A stretch of 64,000 nt of DNA from Tissierella sp032104385 (GTDB lineage: Bacteria > Bacillota > Clostridia > Tissierellales > Tissierellaceae), in NCBI RefSeq assembly GCF_032104385.1, contig NZ_DAMCHJ010000009.1, positions 1 to 64,000 of the forward strand, given 5' to 3'. The notes beneath the pieces are model-generated. The model saw only the letters and a list, made by a program, of their open reading frames with translations. It searched no databases and had not been told where the DNA came from. Positions 1-9,188 of the stretch are shown in pieces (positions within the stretch are counted from its first letter, which is position 1; the number at the start of each line of letters is the position of its first letter). The position numbers were made by a program, and so were the translations under genes.

Positions 1-7
1 TTAGGGT

Positions 8-62
8 CAAATCTATACGAACATAGTGAGTAAATAGATTTGAGTTGCGAAACTGAGGGAAA
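8..62 (+). repeat. Dispersed hairpin repeat, family C, copy 1
   Basis: Positions 8-16 (CAAATCTAT) pair with 34-42 (ATAGATTTG) around a 17-base loop. The stem is followed by a GTTGCGAAACTG tail like that of the copies at 7932-8185 and 45942-46075. It lies directly upstream of the ABC transporter ribosome binding site. The left edge may be cut by the window start. Confidence 0.6.
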
Positions 63-75
63 TGAGGTGATTTAT

Positions 76-756
76 ATGAAGATTTTGGAGACTATGGACC
101 TGAAAAAATATTATGGTAATGATAAGAATTTTGTAAAGGCACTAGATGGAGTTAGTGTAGAGGTGGAACGAGGAGAGTTTGTAGCTATTGTAGGAACTTC
201 TGGATCAGGAAAATCTACTTTGTTGCATATGTTAGGGGGATTAGATAGACCGACATCTGGAGAAGTTATAGTTGATGATAAAGATATATTTAAACTAAAG
301 GATGATGAACTTACTATATTTCGCAGGAGAAAAATTGGGTTTATTTTTCAATCATATAACTTGATACCAGTCCTAAATGTATATGAAAATATTACACTCC
401 CAATTTCCTTAGATGGGAATGAAATAGATAAAGAATATATAGAGGAAATATTTAAGACTTTGGGAATTGAAGATAAAAAATATAATATGCCAAATCAACT
501 TTCTGGTGGGCAGCAGCAAAGAGTTGCTATTGGCCGGGCATTGGCTACTAAACCATCAATTATATTAGCCGATGAGCCAACAGGTAATTTAGATAGTAAA
601 ACTAGCTTAGATGTAATGGGACTTATTAAGATTTCAAGCAAAAGATTTAATCAAACAGTTATTATGATTACTCACAATGAAGAAATTGCTCAGATGGCAG
701 ACCGTATTATTAGAATTGAGGATGGAAGAATTCTTGGTGGTGAGATTTATGAATAA
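76..756 (+). CDS. ABC transporter ATP-binding protein (MacB/LolD type)
   Basis: ATP-hydrolysing subunit of an FtsX/MacB-type ABC exporter, 226 residues. It has the Walker A motif GTSGSGKST, the Q-loop in FIFQSYNLIP, the signature LSGGQQQR, Walker B ILADEPTGNLD and the switch histidine in MITHNEE. Start chosen at ATG 76 behind GAGGTGA (64-70); an upstream in-frame TTG at 40 has no such site and lies in a repeat. The permease gene overlaps its end by 8 bp, so the two are translationally coupled and should form one transporter. Substrate unknown; this family handles antimicrobial peptides, lipoproteins and other envelope substrates. Confidence 0.95.
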   Translation: MKILETMDLKKYYGNDKNFVKALDGVSVEVERGEFVAIVGTSGSGKSTLLHMLGGLDRPTSGEVIVDDKDIFKLKDDELTIFRRRKIGFIFQSYNLIPVLNVYENITLPISLDGNEIDKEYIEEIFKTLGIEDKKYNMPNQLSGGQQQRVAIGRALATKPSIILADEPTGNLDSKTSLDVMGLIKISSKRFNQTVIMITHNEEIAQMADRIIRIEDGRILGGEIYE

Positions 757-3262
757 GGTTAATAATAAAAAAGTTATCAATAAAATTGCCATTGCTAGTT
801 TGAAGAATAATCACAGGAGAAATATTATTGCATTTATTGCAATCGCACTGACTACTTTGTTATTTACAAGTCTTTTCACCATTGGATTCGGTATGAAAAA
901 CTCTATAGAAATGGAAAACATGAGGATGGTAGGATCTACATTTCATGGTGAGTTTAAGAGAATAAATAAAGAAGATATAGATAAGTTACAGACTCACCCA
1001 TTGATTAAAGAAACAGGAATAAGGCAAATGATAGGGTTTGTAGTAAATGAGGAATTTATCAAGGAACATGTGGAAATTTCCTATGGAGATGATAATTATA
1101 TTAAAAAGGGGTTTTGTTATCCAACTACAGGAAGGTTACCTATAGAAAGAAATGAGATTATCACCGATACGAAAGTTTTAGATCTACTTCATATACCTCA
1201 CAAAGTAGGGGAAAAGATTAAATTAAAATATAATATTGAGAAAGATGGAGAAGTTCTAGAAACTATAGAAGATGAATTTATATTATCAGGATTTTATGAT
1301 GTAGATGAAGTAATGATGGCAAGAATGATATTTACATCAAAGGAATACGCAGGCTCTCTTAAATTACCACAAAATATTTATTCTTTAGATGTAATGTTTT
1401 CTAATTCGAGGAATATAGAAAGAAAATTGTTACAGGTTCAAATGGAAAGCGGATATAATTTTGATGAAGATGGGCCAGCTATTGATATTGGAGTTAATTG
1501 GGGGTATATATCAGGAAAATTGGAAGATGCTGACTCTGTTACTTTAGGTAGCGCAGTAGTGATTTTATTAATTATCATTTTTACAGGATATCTAATTATA
1601 TATAATATATTTCAAATTTCTGTAGTTTCAGATATTAAATTCTACGGGCTACTAAAAACTGTGGGTACTACTAGAAAACAGATTATGAAGATTATAAGGA
1701 AACAGGCTTTGTTTATATCTGTGATAGGAATTCCTATAGGTTTGATTTTAGGATATTTTACAGGGAATATGATTCTTCCGAGAATTGCATCTACTACATC
1801 AATTGGAGATCAAGTGGTGAAAAGTCCTACACCTTGGATTTTTTTGTTTTCCATAGCATTTTCGTTAATTACAGTTTTTATATCTTGTAGAAGGCCAGGT
1901 AAGATTGCAGGAAAAGTTTCACCGGTTGAAGCTGTAAAGGTTACAGATATTCATAAGGTGAATTATAGACATATAAGAAAAACAGAAAAAAAGGTCGATA
2001 TTAGTAAAATGGCAGTTTCTAACTTATTTAGAAATAAGACTAGAACTATTATTGTCCTTCTATCCATGTCTTTAAGTTTAGTACTCCTCAATTCTGTATA
2101 TACAATGACAAATAGTTTTGATATGAATAAATATTTAAGTAAATTTATTAACTCTGACTTTGTACTAGGGTCAGCAAAATATTTTAAGTCTGATTTTAGA
2201 TTGAAAGAAGATAATTTATCTGAAAATATAATAAATATAATAAAAGACAGGAATGGCTTTATAAATGGAGGCAGAATTTATTATACTCCAGAAGAATTCA
2301 TAGAACTTTTTGAAGAAAAAGATTTAGATTTTGTGGATAAAACTCCCATTCAACTTTTTGGATTAGATGAATATTTGATGGAAAAACAAAAATTAGTCAA
2401 GGGTAAAATTGATATGGAAAAATTAAGCACTGGAGATTATGTTATTTATGGCGGATATACCAATGATAATGGAACTCCTGTCTGGGATAGAATTAAGTAT
2501 GATATAGGGGATAAGATTAAATTAACTACAGAAAATGGAGTTAGAGAATTTGAAGTTATGGCTATTATATCCTATGATTATACTAATTCCTCTAGATACT
2601 TTCTTGAAAGTTATGTTACAGCAATTAATGGGAAAATAGTTACAGATTCAAAAAAAGGTCAGCTATTATATTTACCTTCTAATATTTATAAAGAAATAGT
2701 AGATAGTCCCTTTACTATGGTATATCAATTTGATGTGAATACTGAAAATATCACTGATTATGAAAGTTTTCTAGAGGATTATACTAATAATGTTGACTAT
2801 ACTTTAGATTATGACTCCAGAAACAAACAAAAGGGAGAGTTTGACAATTTTAAAAATATGTTTTTATTAGTCGGAGGTTCTTTAAGTTTTATTGTGGGGT
2901 TAGTTGGAATTGTTAATTTTATTAACTCCATAATAACAAGTATTATAACAAGAAAAAGAGAATTTGCATTGCTTGAAAGTATAGGAATGACAAAAAAGCA
3001 ATTAAATTTTATGCTGATAAGAGAAGGTATATATTATTCTTTAGGGACTATGATTATATCTGTAATACTCTCCATAGTTATATCTATTACTGTAATAAAG
3101 AAATTAATTAGCAAATCTTTCTTTGCTACTTATAACTTTACTTTAAATCCACTTCTCGTAGCTTTACCTATGATAGTTATCTTGGGCATTGTTTTACCTT
3201 ATATTATAAAAAAAGCTATGGTAAAGGAAAGCATAGTGGAAAGGATTAGAAAAGAGGATTAA
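749..3262 (+). CDS. FtsX-like ABC transporter permease
   Basis: Membrane subunit of the exporter, 837 residues. A first membrane helix lies near residues 24-45 and is followed by a large extracytoplasmic region. Three helices follow near 270-400, then a second copy of the same plan: a helix near 430, a soluble part, and three C-terminal helices near 710-830. This is the duplicated FtsX layout of MacB-type permeases. Start chosen at ATG 749, inside the end of the ATPase gene, with GGTGGTGAG before it; an upstream in-frame ATG at 677 would lie deep in the ATPase gene. No adjacent two-component system, unlike classical bacitracin-type modules. Substrate not inferable. Confidence 0.92.
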   Translation: MNKVNNKKVINKIAIASLKNNHRRNIIAFIAIALTTLLFTSLFTIGFGMKNSIEMENMRMVGSTFHGEFKRINKEDIDKLQTHPLIKETGIRQMIGFVVNEEFIKEHVEISYGDDNYIKKGFCYPTTGRLPIERNEIITDTKVLDLLHIPHKVGEKIKLKYNIEKDGEVLETIEDEFILSGFYDVDEVMMARMIFTSKEYAGSLKLPQNIYSLDVMFSNSRNIERKLLQVQMESGYNFDEDGPAIDIGVNWGYISGKLEDADSVTLGSAVVILLIIIFTGYLIIYNIFQISVVSDIKFYGLLKTVGTTRKQIMKIIRKQALFISVIGIPIGLILGYFTGNMILPRIASTTSIGDQVVKSPTPWIFLFSIAFSLITVFISCRRPGKIAGKVSPVEAVKVTDIHKVNYRHIRKTEKKVDISKMAVSNLFRNKTRTIIVLLSMSLSLVLLNSVYTMTNSFDMNKYLSKFINSDFVLGSAKYFKSDFRLKEDNLSENIINIIKDRNGFINGGRIYYTPEEFIELFEEKDLDFVDKTPIQLFGLDEYLMEKQKLVKGKIDMEKLSTGDYVIYGGYTNDNGTPVWDRIKYDIGDKIKLTTENGVREFEVMAIISYDYTNSSRYFLESYVTAINGKIVTDSKKGQLLYLPSNIYKEIVDSPFTMVYQFDVNTENITDYESFLEDYTNNVDYTLDYDSRNKQKGEFDNFKNMFLLVGGSLSFIVGLVGIVNFINSIITSIITRKREFALLESIGMTKKQLNFMLIREGIYYSLGTMIISVILSIVISITVIKKLISKSFFATYNFTLNPLLVALPMIVILGIVLPYIIKKAMVKESIVERIRKED

Positions 3263-3295
3263 GCGGTTATAAAACAAATATAGCATACAAACTTA

Positions 3296-3352
3296 AATAA
3301 GTATCATATTTGACATTATACATCAAAAATGATACTTATTATAATGTTTTTA
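3296..3352 (+). terminator. Terminator after the ABC transporter operon
   Basis: A perfect 12-bp stem (AATAAGTATCAT, 3296-3307, with ATGATACTTATT, 3329-3340) with a 21-base loop is followed by AT-rich sequence containing TTTTT. The loop is long for an intrinsic terminator, so efficiency is uncertain. Confidence 0.6.
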
Positions 3353-3384
3353 TCTAAATTTATTACTGTAATAGTTTTGAAATC

Positions 3385-3393
3385 TGGTATAAT
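3385..3393 (+). promoter_or_regulatory. Extended -10 promoter for fba
   Basis: TGGTATAAT is a consensus extended -10 element about 30 bases before the fba start. No good -35 hexamer lies at 16-18 bp; the TTGAAA at 3377 is too close. Confidence 0.55.
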
Positions 3394-3424
3394 AGTATAT
3401 AATAAGAAAAATGGAGGGAATTAA

Positions 3425-4276
3425 ATGTTAGTAACAGGAAGAGAATTATTATTAGATGCTCAAAAAAATGGATATGCTGTTGGTGCTTTTAATGTGAATA
3501 ATATGGAGATAGTACAGGCAATTATTGAAGCTGCAGAGGAAACTAATTCTCCTGTTATTCTTCAAGCTAGTCAAGGTGGAATTAAATATGCTGGAATAGA
3601 ATATATTGCAGGCTTGGGAAAAATAGCTGCTAGAAATGCTAAGGTACCAGTAGCATTACATTTAGACCATGGTACTGATTTTGACCAGGTGATGCTATGT
3701 ATTAGACATGGATTTACTTCTGTTATGATTGATGGGTCTAGATTCCCATTAGATGAAAATATTGCATACACTAAAAAGGTAATAGAAGTGGCTAAAGCTG
3801 TAGGTGTTTCTGTTGAAGCTGAGTTAGGGAAAATTGGTGGTACGGAAGACCACATAACTGTAGATGAGAGAGATGCTACGTTTACCGATCCAGATGAAGC
3901 TTTAAGATTTGTAAATGAAACGGATGTGGATTTTTTAGCAATAGCTGTTGGTACTGCTCATGGAGTATATAAAGGAGAGCCAAAGCTTGATTTTGATAGA
4001 ATAAAAGTTATTAGGGATAAAGTTGGTATTCCTTTAGTATTGCATGGTTCCTCAGGAGTTCCTGAAGAGGCTTTAAAGAAAGCAATTCCATTAGGAATTT
4101 GCAAAATAAATATAGATACAGATCTTAGAATTGCCTTTGCTAATGGTGTAAAAGATTTCCTTAAATCTAATCCAGATAATATTGATCCAAGAAAGATATT
4201 AACTCCTGCAAAAAATCAAATGAAGGAAAAAATCAAAGAAAAAATGCATATATTTGGTTCAGTTAATAGAGCTTAG
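3425..4276 (+). CDS. fba: Class II fructose-bisphosphate aldolase
   Basis: Zinc-dependent aldolase interconverting fructose 1,6-bisphosphate with dihydroxyacetone phosphate and glyceraldehyde 3-phosphate, cytoplasmic. 283 residues, normal for the short FbaA form. Metal and phosphate motifs visible: LHLDHGTDFD, the histidine in GTAHGVYKG and LHGSSGVP near residue 210. ATG follows GGAGGG at 3414-3419. It is followed by fsa and glpX, giving a small carbon-metabolism cluster in the same order as in B. subtilis. Separated from fsa by a repeat-filled gap, so co-transcription is likely but not certain. Confidence 0.97.
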   Translation: MLVTGRELLLDAQKNGYAVGAFNVNNMEIVQAIIEAAEETNSPVILQASQGGIKYAGIEYIAGLGKIAARNAKVPVALHLDHGTDFDQVMLCIRHGFTSVMIDGSRFPLDENIAYTKKVIEVAKAVGVSVEAELGKIGGTEDHITVDERDATFTDPDEALRFVNETDVDFLAIAVGTAHGVYKGEPKLDFDRIKVIRDKVGIPLVLHGSSGVPEEALKKAIPLGICKINIDTDLRIAFANGVKDFLKSNPDNIDPRKILTPAKNQMKEKIKEKMHIFGSVNRA

Positions 4277-4284
4277 GCTTTATT

Positions 4285-4441
4285 AACTGACAATTGGCAA
4301 TGTACAATTGACAATTAAAGGATTAAAAGATTATGAAATAAAAGATAAAAAGCTATGATTTTAATGTGTTTAATTATTTTTAGAACTTATTTTTTGTGAG
4401 GTTTTCATCGTCAATTCTCAATTCTCAATTGTCAATTGAAT
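4285..4441. repeat. Inverted intergenic repeat, family A
   Basis: Two arms built from (T/A)CAATTG and TCAATT units, about 4285-4317 and 4408-4440, face each other across an AT-rich centre. Related sequences occur in at least five other intergenic gaps. It would form a long hairpin in the fba-fsa transcript. Confidence 0.65.
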
Positions 4442-4455
4442 AGAGGGGGAATATT

Positions 4456-5103
4456 ATGAAGCTTTTTATAGATACTGCAAATATAGATGAAATAAAAGAA
4501 ATTAATGAATGGGGAGTTATCTGCGGAGTCACTACTAATCCTAGTTTGATAGCTAAAGAAGGTAGGGATTTTAAGGAAGTTGTCAAGGAGATTGCTAATA
4601 TCGTAGATGGACCTATTAGTGCAGAGGTTATTTCTTTAGATAAGGAAGGAATGTTAAAGGAAGCTAGAGAATTAGCAAAAATTCATCCCAATATTATTAT
4701 TAAGATTCCTATGACTAAGGAAGGATTAAAGGCTGTAAAAGTTTTAGTTAATGAGGGAATAAAAACCAATGTAACTCTGATTTTCTCAGCTAATCAAGCT
4801 TTGCTTGCTGCTCGTGCAGGAGCTACATATGTTAGCCCTTTTGTTGGTAGACTTGATGATATTGGAAATGAAGGAATTTATATTATTGAAGATATAGTTC
4901 AAGTATTTAATATGCATAATATAAATACTGAAATAATTGCAGCAAGCATTAGACATCCTATTCATGTATTAGATGCTGCAAAGGCTGGAGCTCATATTTC
5001 AACTATACCTTATAAGGTTTTTATGCAAATGTTAAGTCATCCTTTAACTGACAGTGGTATAGATAAATTTTTAAAGGATTGGGATAGTCTACAAAATAAA
5101 TAG
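4456..5103 (+). CDS. fsa: Fructose-6-phosphate aldolase / transaldolase (TalC type)
   Basis: Small transaldolase-family TIM barrel of 215 residues. The FSA/TalC signatures are FIDTANIDEI, GVTTNPSL and the Schiff-base lysine at about residue 83 in IIKIPMT. Members act as fructose-6-phosphate aldolases or transaldolases in the pentose phosphate pathway; sequence alone does not settle which. Spacing to glpX is 11 bp, so the two form one transcript. The B. subtilis neighbour of fba is the same family (YwjH/Tal). ATG preceded by GAGGGGGA. Confidence 0.93.
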   Translation: MKLFIDTANIDEIKEINEWGVICGVTTNPSLIAKEGRDFKEVVKEIANIVDGPISAEVISLDKEGMLKEARELAKIHPNIIIKIPMTKEGLKAVKVLVNEGIKTNVTLIFSANQALLAARAGATYVSPFVGRLDDIGNEGIYIIEDIVQVFNMHNINTEIIAASIRHPIHVLDAAKAGAHISTIPYKVFMQMLSHPLTDSGIDKFLKDWDSLQNK

Positions 5104-5114
5104 GGAGTGTTAGA

Positions 5115-6083
5115 ATGGATAGAAATTTGGCTTTAAATTTAGCAAGGGTGACAGAAGCTGCTGCATTAGCTAGTGCAAAGTTATTAGGCAGAGGAGATAA
5201 AAATGCGGCAGATCAAGCTGCTGTTGATGCTATGAGGCGTATGTTTGATACTGTAAATATAGATGGAGTTGTGGTTATCGGTGAAGGAGAAATAGATGAA
5301 GCTCCTATGCTATATATTGGAGAGCAAATAGGCATTGCAGGCGAGGATAGTTTGAAGGTTGATATAGCAGTAGACCCTCTTGATGGAACAAGCTCTATAG
5401 CATATGGTCGTCCAGATGCAGTTTCTGTAGTTGCTATAGCTCCTAGGGGTTGCATGCTTCATGCTCCAGATACCTATATGAATAAAATAGCTGTAGGACC
5501 AAAGGCAGCAGGAGTTATAGATATTAATGCTCCAATAGAAGATAATATAGCTAGAGTTGCTAAAGCTTTAGATAAAGATGTATCTGAGGTCACAATAACT
5601 ATGCTTGATAGACCAAGACATAGTGATTTAGTGGCAAGTATAAGAAAAGCCGGTGCAAGGATTAGAATGATTACTGATGGAGATGTTATTGCAGCAATAA
5701 ATACCTGTTTTGAAAATACAGGTGTAGATATGATGGTAGGTATAGGAGGAGCTCCTGAAGGGGTTCTTACTGCAGCTGCTTTAAAATGTATGGGTGGTGA
5801 ATTCCAAGGTATTTTGCATCCGGTGACAGAAGAACAAAAAAGAAGATGTATAGAGATGGGAGCTGACTTAAATAAGGTCTATAAAACAGATGATCTTGTA
5901 AAGGGAGATGAAGTTGTTTTTGCAGCAACGGGTGTATCTCATGGAGAGTTACTTCAAGGGGTTAAGTATTTAGAAAATAATGTTGCTTCAACTCATACCT
6001 TAGTTTTAAGGGCAGAAACAGGGACGATTAGATTTATAGAAGCCACTCACAAATTAGATAAAAAACCAGAATACGCAAAATAA
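5115..6083 (+). CDS. glpX: Class II fructose-1,6-bisphosphatase
   Basis: Gluconeogenic phosphatase removing the 1-phosphate of fructose 1,6-bisphosphate, cytoplasmic, 322 residues, full length. The metal-binding signature DPLDGTSSIAYG lies near residue 90, with GEGEIDEAPMLY before it and GIGGAPEGVLTAAALK further on, all typical of GlpX. Together with fba and fsa it covers reversible triose/hexose interconversion. ATG preceded by GGGAGTG. Confidence 0.96.
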   Translation: MDRNLALNLARVTEAAALASAKLLGRGDKNAADQAAVDAMRRMFDTVNIDGVVVIGEGEIDEAPMLYIGEQIGIAGEDSLKVDIAVDPLDGTSSIAYGRPDAVSVVAIAPRGCMLHAPDTYMNKIAVGPKAAGVIDINAPIEDNIARVAKALDKDVSEVTITMLDRPRHSDLVASIRKAGARIRMITDGDVIAAINTCFENTGVDMMVGIGGAPEGVLTAAALKCMGGEFQGILHPVTEEQKRRCIEMGADLNKVYKTDDLVKGDEVVFAATGVSHGELLQGVKYLENNVASTHTLVLRAETGTIRFIEATHKLDKKPEYAK

Positions 6084-6086
6084 AAT

Positions 6087-6208
6087 TAGTGAATAATGAA
6101 AAAACAGTGAATAGTGAATAGTGAAAGGTTTATGTCATTTTGAAGAAAATGGGAATCTATGTTTTAAGGTTTTAACTATTAGTTATTCACTATTACCTAT
6201 TCACTAAA
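6087..6208. repeat. Inverted intergenic repeat, family B
   Basis: The left arm carries GTGAATAGTGAATAGTGAA and the right arm TTATTCACTATTACCTATTCACT, enclosing about 60 bases. Same family as 19620-19712 and the half copy at 22608-22652. It fills the glpX-rho gap. Confidence 0.7.
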
Positions 6209-6227
6209 ATGAAAGGAGTGTTTATAT

Positions 6228-7586
6228 TTGACGGAACATGATCTGTCGGATAAAAAGATAGGTGATTTAAGGGAAATAGCAAAGTCTCAAGGTATAGCTA
6301 GTCCCTATAAGTATAAAAAGGATGAGTTAATAGATATAATACTTCAAAGTTATGCTTCTGAAGAGAAGGAAAAAGGATTATCTGATGAAAATGAAATAAA
6401 AATAGATATTAAAGATATTGAAACAGAGGATTTACCTGAGAAGGTTACGGAAGAACTAGAGAATATGGATATAATAAATGGTGCCGAAGGAATCCTCGAA
6501 CTACACACAGATGGTTATGGTTTTTTAAGATCTGATAATTATTTATCTGGTGACGAGGATATATATATTTCTCCATCTCAAATTAGACGATTTAGATTGA
6601 GAACGGGAGATAAAATCTTTGGTGTGACTCGTGATCCAAATCCTGGAGAAAGATACAAAGCTCTTCTTTATATCAAATCAGTTAATGGAATGCATCCGGA
6701 AACCTGCACAAAAAGACCTAATTTCGATAGTTTAACCCCTATATATCCAACTAAAAGATTAGAACTTGAAACTAATTCCTCTGAGTTAGCTACTAGGATG
6801 ATAGATTTAATTGCACCTATAGGAAAAGGACAAAGGGGTATGATAGTTTCTCCACCAAAGGCTGGAAAGACATCACTTCTTAAAATGGTAGCCAATGCAA
6901 TAGAAAAAAATCATCCAGAAGTAGAAGTTATTGTATTATTAATAGATGAAAGACCTGAAGAAGTAACAGATATGAAAAGGTCTGTAAAGGGAGATGTAGT
7001 TTACTCAACTTTTGATGAGCTTCCTCAGCATCATACAAAGGTTGCAGAGATTGTATTGGAAAGGGCAAAGAGGTTGGTAGAACATGGAAAAGATGTAGTA
7101 GTTCTATTAGACAGTATTACAAGACTTGCTAGAGCATATAATCTAACTATACCAGCCACTGGAAGAACTCTTTCTGGAGGATTGGACCCTGGTGCTTTAC
7201 ATAAACCTAAAAGATTTTTTGGAGCTGCAAGAAATTTGGAAGAAGGTGGCTCATTGACCATACTTGCTACAGCTTTAGTTGAAACTGGCAGTCGTATGGA
7301 TGATGTTATATTTGAAGAGTTTAAAGGTACAGGAAATATGGAAATCCATTTAGATAGAAAATTATCTGAAAAGAGAATTTTCCCAGCTATTGATATAAAT
7401 AAATCAGGTACTAGGAGAGAGGAATTAATTTTATCTCAAAAAGAGCTTGAAACTATTTGGGCAATAAGAAAAGCAATGGGAAATGCACCTACACAGGATG
7501 TAATTGAAAATTTAATAGAAAACCTAGTAAGAACTAAAGATAATGATAAATTTATAGATGAGATGAGAAATAAAATTTGGTTTTAG
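6228..7586 (+). CDS. rho: Transcription termination factor Rho
   Basis: Hexameric RNA-dependent ATPase that ends transcription. 452 residues: an N-terminal Rho-N/SAP-like helix domain (about 1-45), an acidic linker, a cold-shock RNA-binding domain (GILELHTDGYGFLR onward, near 85-150), and a RecA-like ATPase with Walker A PPKAGKTSLLK near residue 208 and Walker B VVVLLDSITRL. TTG start at 6228 is fixed by GAAAGGAG at 6211-6218. Upstream gap is filled by a family B repeat. rho next to rpmE is a widely conserved Firmicute pair. Confidence 0.98.
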   Translation: MTEHDLSDKKIGDLREIAKSQGIASPYKYKKDELIDIILQSYASEEKEKGLSDENEIKIDIKDIETEDLPEKVTEELENMDIINGAEGILELHTDGYGFLRSDNYLSGDEDIYISPSQIRRFRLRTGDKIFGVTRDPNPGERYKALLYIKSVNGMHPETCTKRPNFDSLTPIYPTKRLELETNSSELATRMIDLIAPIGKGQRGMIVSPPKAGKTSLLKMVANAIEKNHPEVEVIVLLIDERPEEVTDMKRSVKGDVVYSTFDELPQHHTKVAEIVLERAKRLVEHGKDVVVLLDSITRLARAYNLTIPATGRTLSGGLDPGALHKPKRFFGAARNLEEGGSLTILATALVETGSRMDDVIFEEFKGTGNMEIHLDRKLSEKRIFPAIDINKSGTRREELILSQKELETIWAIRKAMGNAPTQDVIENLIENLVRTKDNDKFIDEMRNKIWF

Positions 7587-7615
7587 TTGAAAAGAAAAAT
7601 TTTATATGCTATAAT
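7587..7615 (+). promoter_or_regulatory. Vegetative promoter for rpmE
   Basis: TTGAAA (7587-7592), 17 bp, TATAAT (7610-7615), with TG one base before the -10. It starts just after the rho stop codon, so rpmE can be expressed without rho. Confidence 0.8.
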
Positions 7616-7681
7616 TTAATGGTTGAATTATGAAAAAATGTTTTTTTGCTATATACTAGCAGTTGAAGAGAGGTGAAAGGA

Positions 7682-7882
7682 ATGAAGGCGGATATTCATC
7701 CAAATTATAAAGATGTTACTGTAACTTGTGCCTGTGGAAATACTTTTACAACAGGTTCCGTTAAAGATGAATTAAGAGTTGAAATTTGTTCAGAATGTCA
7801 TCCATTCTTTACAGGTCGTCAAAAATTTGTTGAACGTGGTGGACGTGTTGAAAAATTCAAGAAGAAATACAATATGGACTAA
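7682..7882 (+). CDS. rpmE: 50S ribosomal protein L31, zinc-binding form
   Basis: 66-residue large-subunit protein. Cysteines at 16, 18, 36 and 39 (CAC and CSEC) form the zinc ribbon that marks the C+ form rather than the zinc-independent paralogue. Start set at ATG 7682 because the protein then begins MKADIHP like the family; an in-frame GTG at 7673 is part of the ribosome binding site AGGTGAAAGG. Own promoter at 7587-7615 and terminator at 7898-7932, so it is a single-gene transcript as well as possible read-through from rho. Confidence 0.97.
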   Translation: MKADIHPNYKDVTVTCACGNTFTTGSVKDELRVEICSECHPFFTGRQKFVERGGRVEKFKKKYNMD

Positions 7883-7897
7883 TTTCTTCGGAAAACT

Positions 7898-7932
7898 AGG
7901 TTAGATGCTTGAGCAACTAACCTTTATTTTTT
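7898..7932 (+). terminator. Intrinsic terminator of rpmE
   Basis: AGGTTAG (7898-7904) pairs with CTAACCT (7917-7923); TGCT and AGCA inside pair as well. The stem is followed by TTATTTTTT. Confidence 0.85.
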
Positions 7933-8185
7933 ATGACCTAATACAACGAACGGCAAATTCATGCGAGTGATAACGAGCAAATGAATTTGTGCAGTGAGAC
8001 TGCGTGGCTGTCCTACTATCAAAATTATAGTAAGGAAGGATGGTAGGTCAAACGCAATTAGCACCAAATCTATACGAGTGTAGTGAGCCCTAAAGGACTA
8101 TCGAATTATACCCTGCGGGGCAAATTGAGGAAGTAAATAGATTTGTGTTGCGAAACTGCGGGAAATGACCTAACACAGCGAACAG
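7932..8185. repeat. Composite dispersed repeat, family C, copies 2 and 3
   Basis: Most of the 358-bp gene-free stretch 7883-8240. One hairpin is 7954-7962 with 7981-7989 (CAAATTCAT/ATGAATTTG), followed by GCAG-TGAGA-CTGC at 7991-8003. A second is 8065-8073 with 8137-8145 (CAAATCTAT/ATAGATTTG), whose loop carries about 46 extra bases. The block begins and ends with ATGACCTAA...CGAAC boxes (7933 and 8165). No open reading frame of note. Only the ribosome binding site of the next gene follows. Confidence 0.65.
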
Positions 8186-8240
8186 AGGTAGAGGTGAATT
8201 TTGATGCTTAGAAAAGGCTAAAAATTGGGGGTGAAATGAT

Positions 8241-9188
8241 ATGAAAATAAAAAATCTAGACAGAACACCAAAGCATATTACAAGTATTGGGGGACAGGCA
8301 TTAATTGAAGGAGTTATGATGCGTGGACCAAAGGATATAGCTATTGCTGTTAGAAAGCCTGATAAAGAAATTGAAATAAAAAAAGAGAAATTAAATACTT
8401 TAGGGATGAAGTATAAAATATTTCGACTACCATTTCTTAGGGGAGTAGTAGGGCTTATAGAAGCTTTAATGTTTGGAACTAGGGCACTTATGTATTCAGC
8501 AGAATTTTTTGAAGAGGAAGAAGATTCCACTAAAGAAAGTTTTACGGAAAAGCTGTTTAAGGATAAGGCTGAGGAAGCTGAAATGATATTTGCTGTTATT
8601 AGTTCTGTTGTACTTGCTATAGGAATGTTTATGATATTACCAACTATTTTAACTAATTTTTTTAAAGAAAAAATTAGTAGTTCTATAGGACTAAATCTTG
8701 TGGAGGGTTTAATTAGAATAATAATATTTTTAATATATATAATAGGGGTATCAAAATTTGAAGATATAAAAAGGGTGTTTGAGTATCATGGAGCAGAGCA
8801 TAAGACTATACATTGTTATGAAAATGAAGAAGAACTTACAGTTGAAAATGTAAAGAAATATCCTATTCTTCATCCAAGATGCGGAACAAGTTTTTTATTT
8901 ATGGTAATGATTATTAGTATATTGGTTTTATCATTTTTTGGCTGGCCAAATCCATTACAAAGATTTATTATAAGAATTTTGATGTTTCCTGTAATTGCAG
9001 GTATTTCTTATGAAATCAATAAACTTATTGGAAAGAGCAATTCTAGATTATCTTATTTTTTATCTTATCCAGGATTGATGATTCAAAAGTTAGCCACAGT
9101 AAAAGAACCTGATGGTGAGCAAATTCAAGTGGCTATAGAATCTTTAAAGGCAGTTTTAACAGATAATAAGGATGAGGATAAATGGTAG
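8241..9188 (+). CDS. DUF1385 multi-pass membrane protein (YqhQ-like)
   Basis: 315-residue protein of the DUF1385 family. Family hallmarks are GGQALIEGVMMRGP near the N-terminus and EYHGAEHKTIHCYE followed by HPRCGTSFL in the centre. Predicted membrane helices lie at about 115-135, 155-175, 215-235 and 240-262. Biochemical function of the family is not established. The last 7 bp overlap the prmC start, so the two are translationally coupled; this DUF1385-prmC-prfA association is common in Clostridia, as far as I know. ATG follows GGGGGTGA. Confidence 0.9.
   Translation: MKIKNLDRTPKHITSIGGQALIEGVMMRGPKDIAIAVRKPDKEIEIKKEKLNTLGMKYKIFRLPFLRGVVGLIEALMFGTRALMYSAEFFEEEEDSTKESFTEKLFKDKAEEAEMIFAVISSVVLAIGMFMILPTILTNFFKEKISSSIGLNLVEGLIRIIIFLIYIIGVSKFEDIKRVFEYHGAEHKTIHCYENEEELTVENVKKYPILHPRCGTSFLFMVMIISILVLSFFGWPNPLQRFIIRILMFPVIAGISYEINKLIGKSNSRLSYFLSYPGLMIQKLATVKEPDGEQIQVAIESLKAVLTDNKDEDKW

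Noticed and set aside
3310..3345. TTGACA and TATAAT between the permease gene and fba
   Set aside because: They are 24 bp apart and lie in the terminator hairpin; the extended -10 at 3385 is a better promoter.
6087..6208. Short repeated units that could suggest a CRISPR array
   Set aside because: Units are adjacent and inverted, without unique spacers of constant length, and no cas gene is present.
8090..8530. Minus-strand open frame of 146 codons
   Set aside because: Covers the repeat region and the DUF1385 start in antisense; no start signal or recognisable protein.
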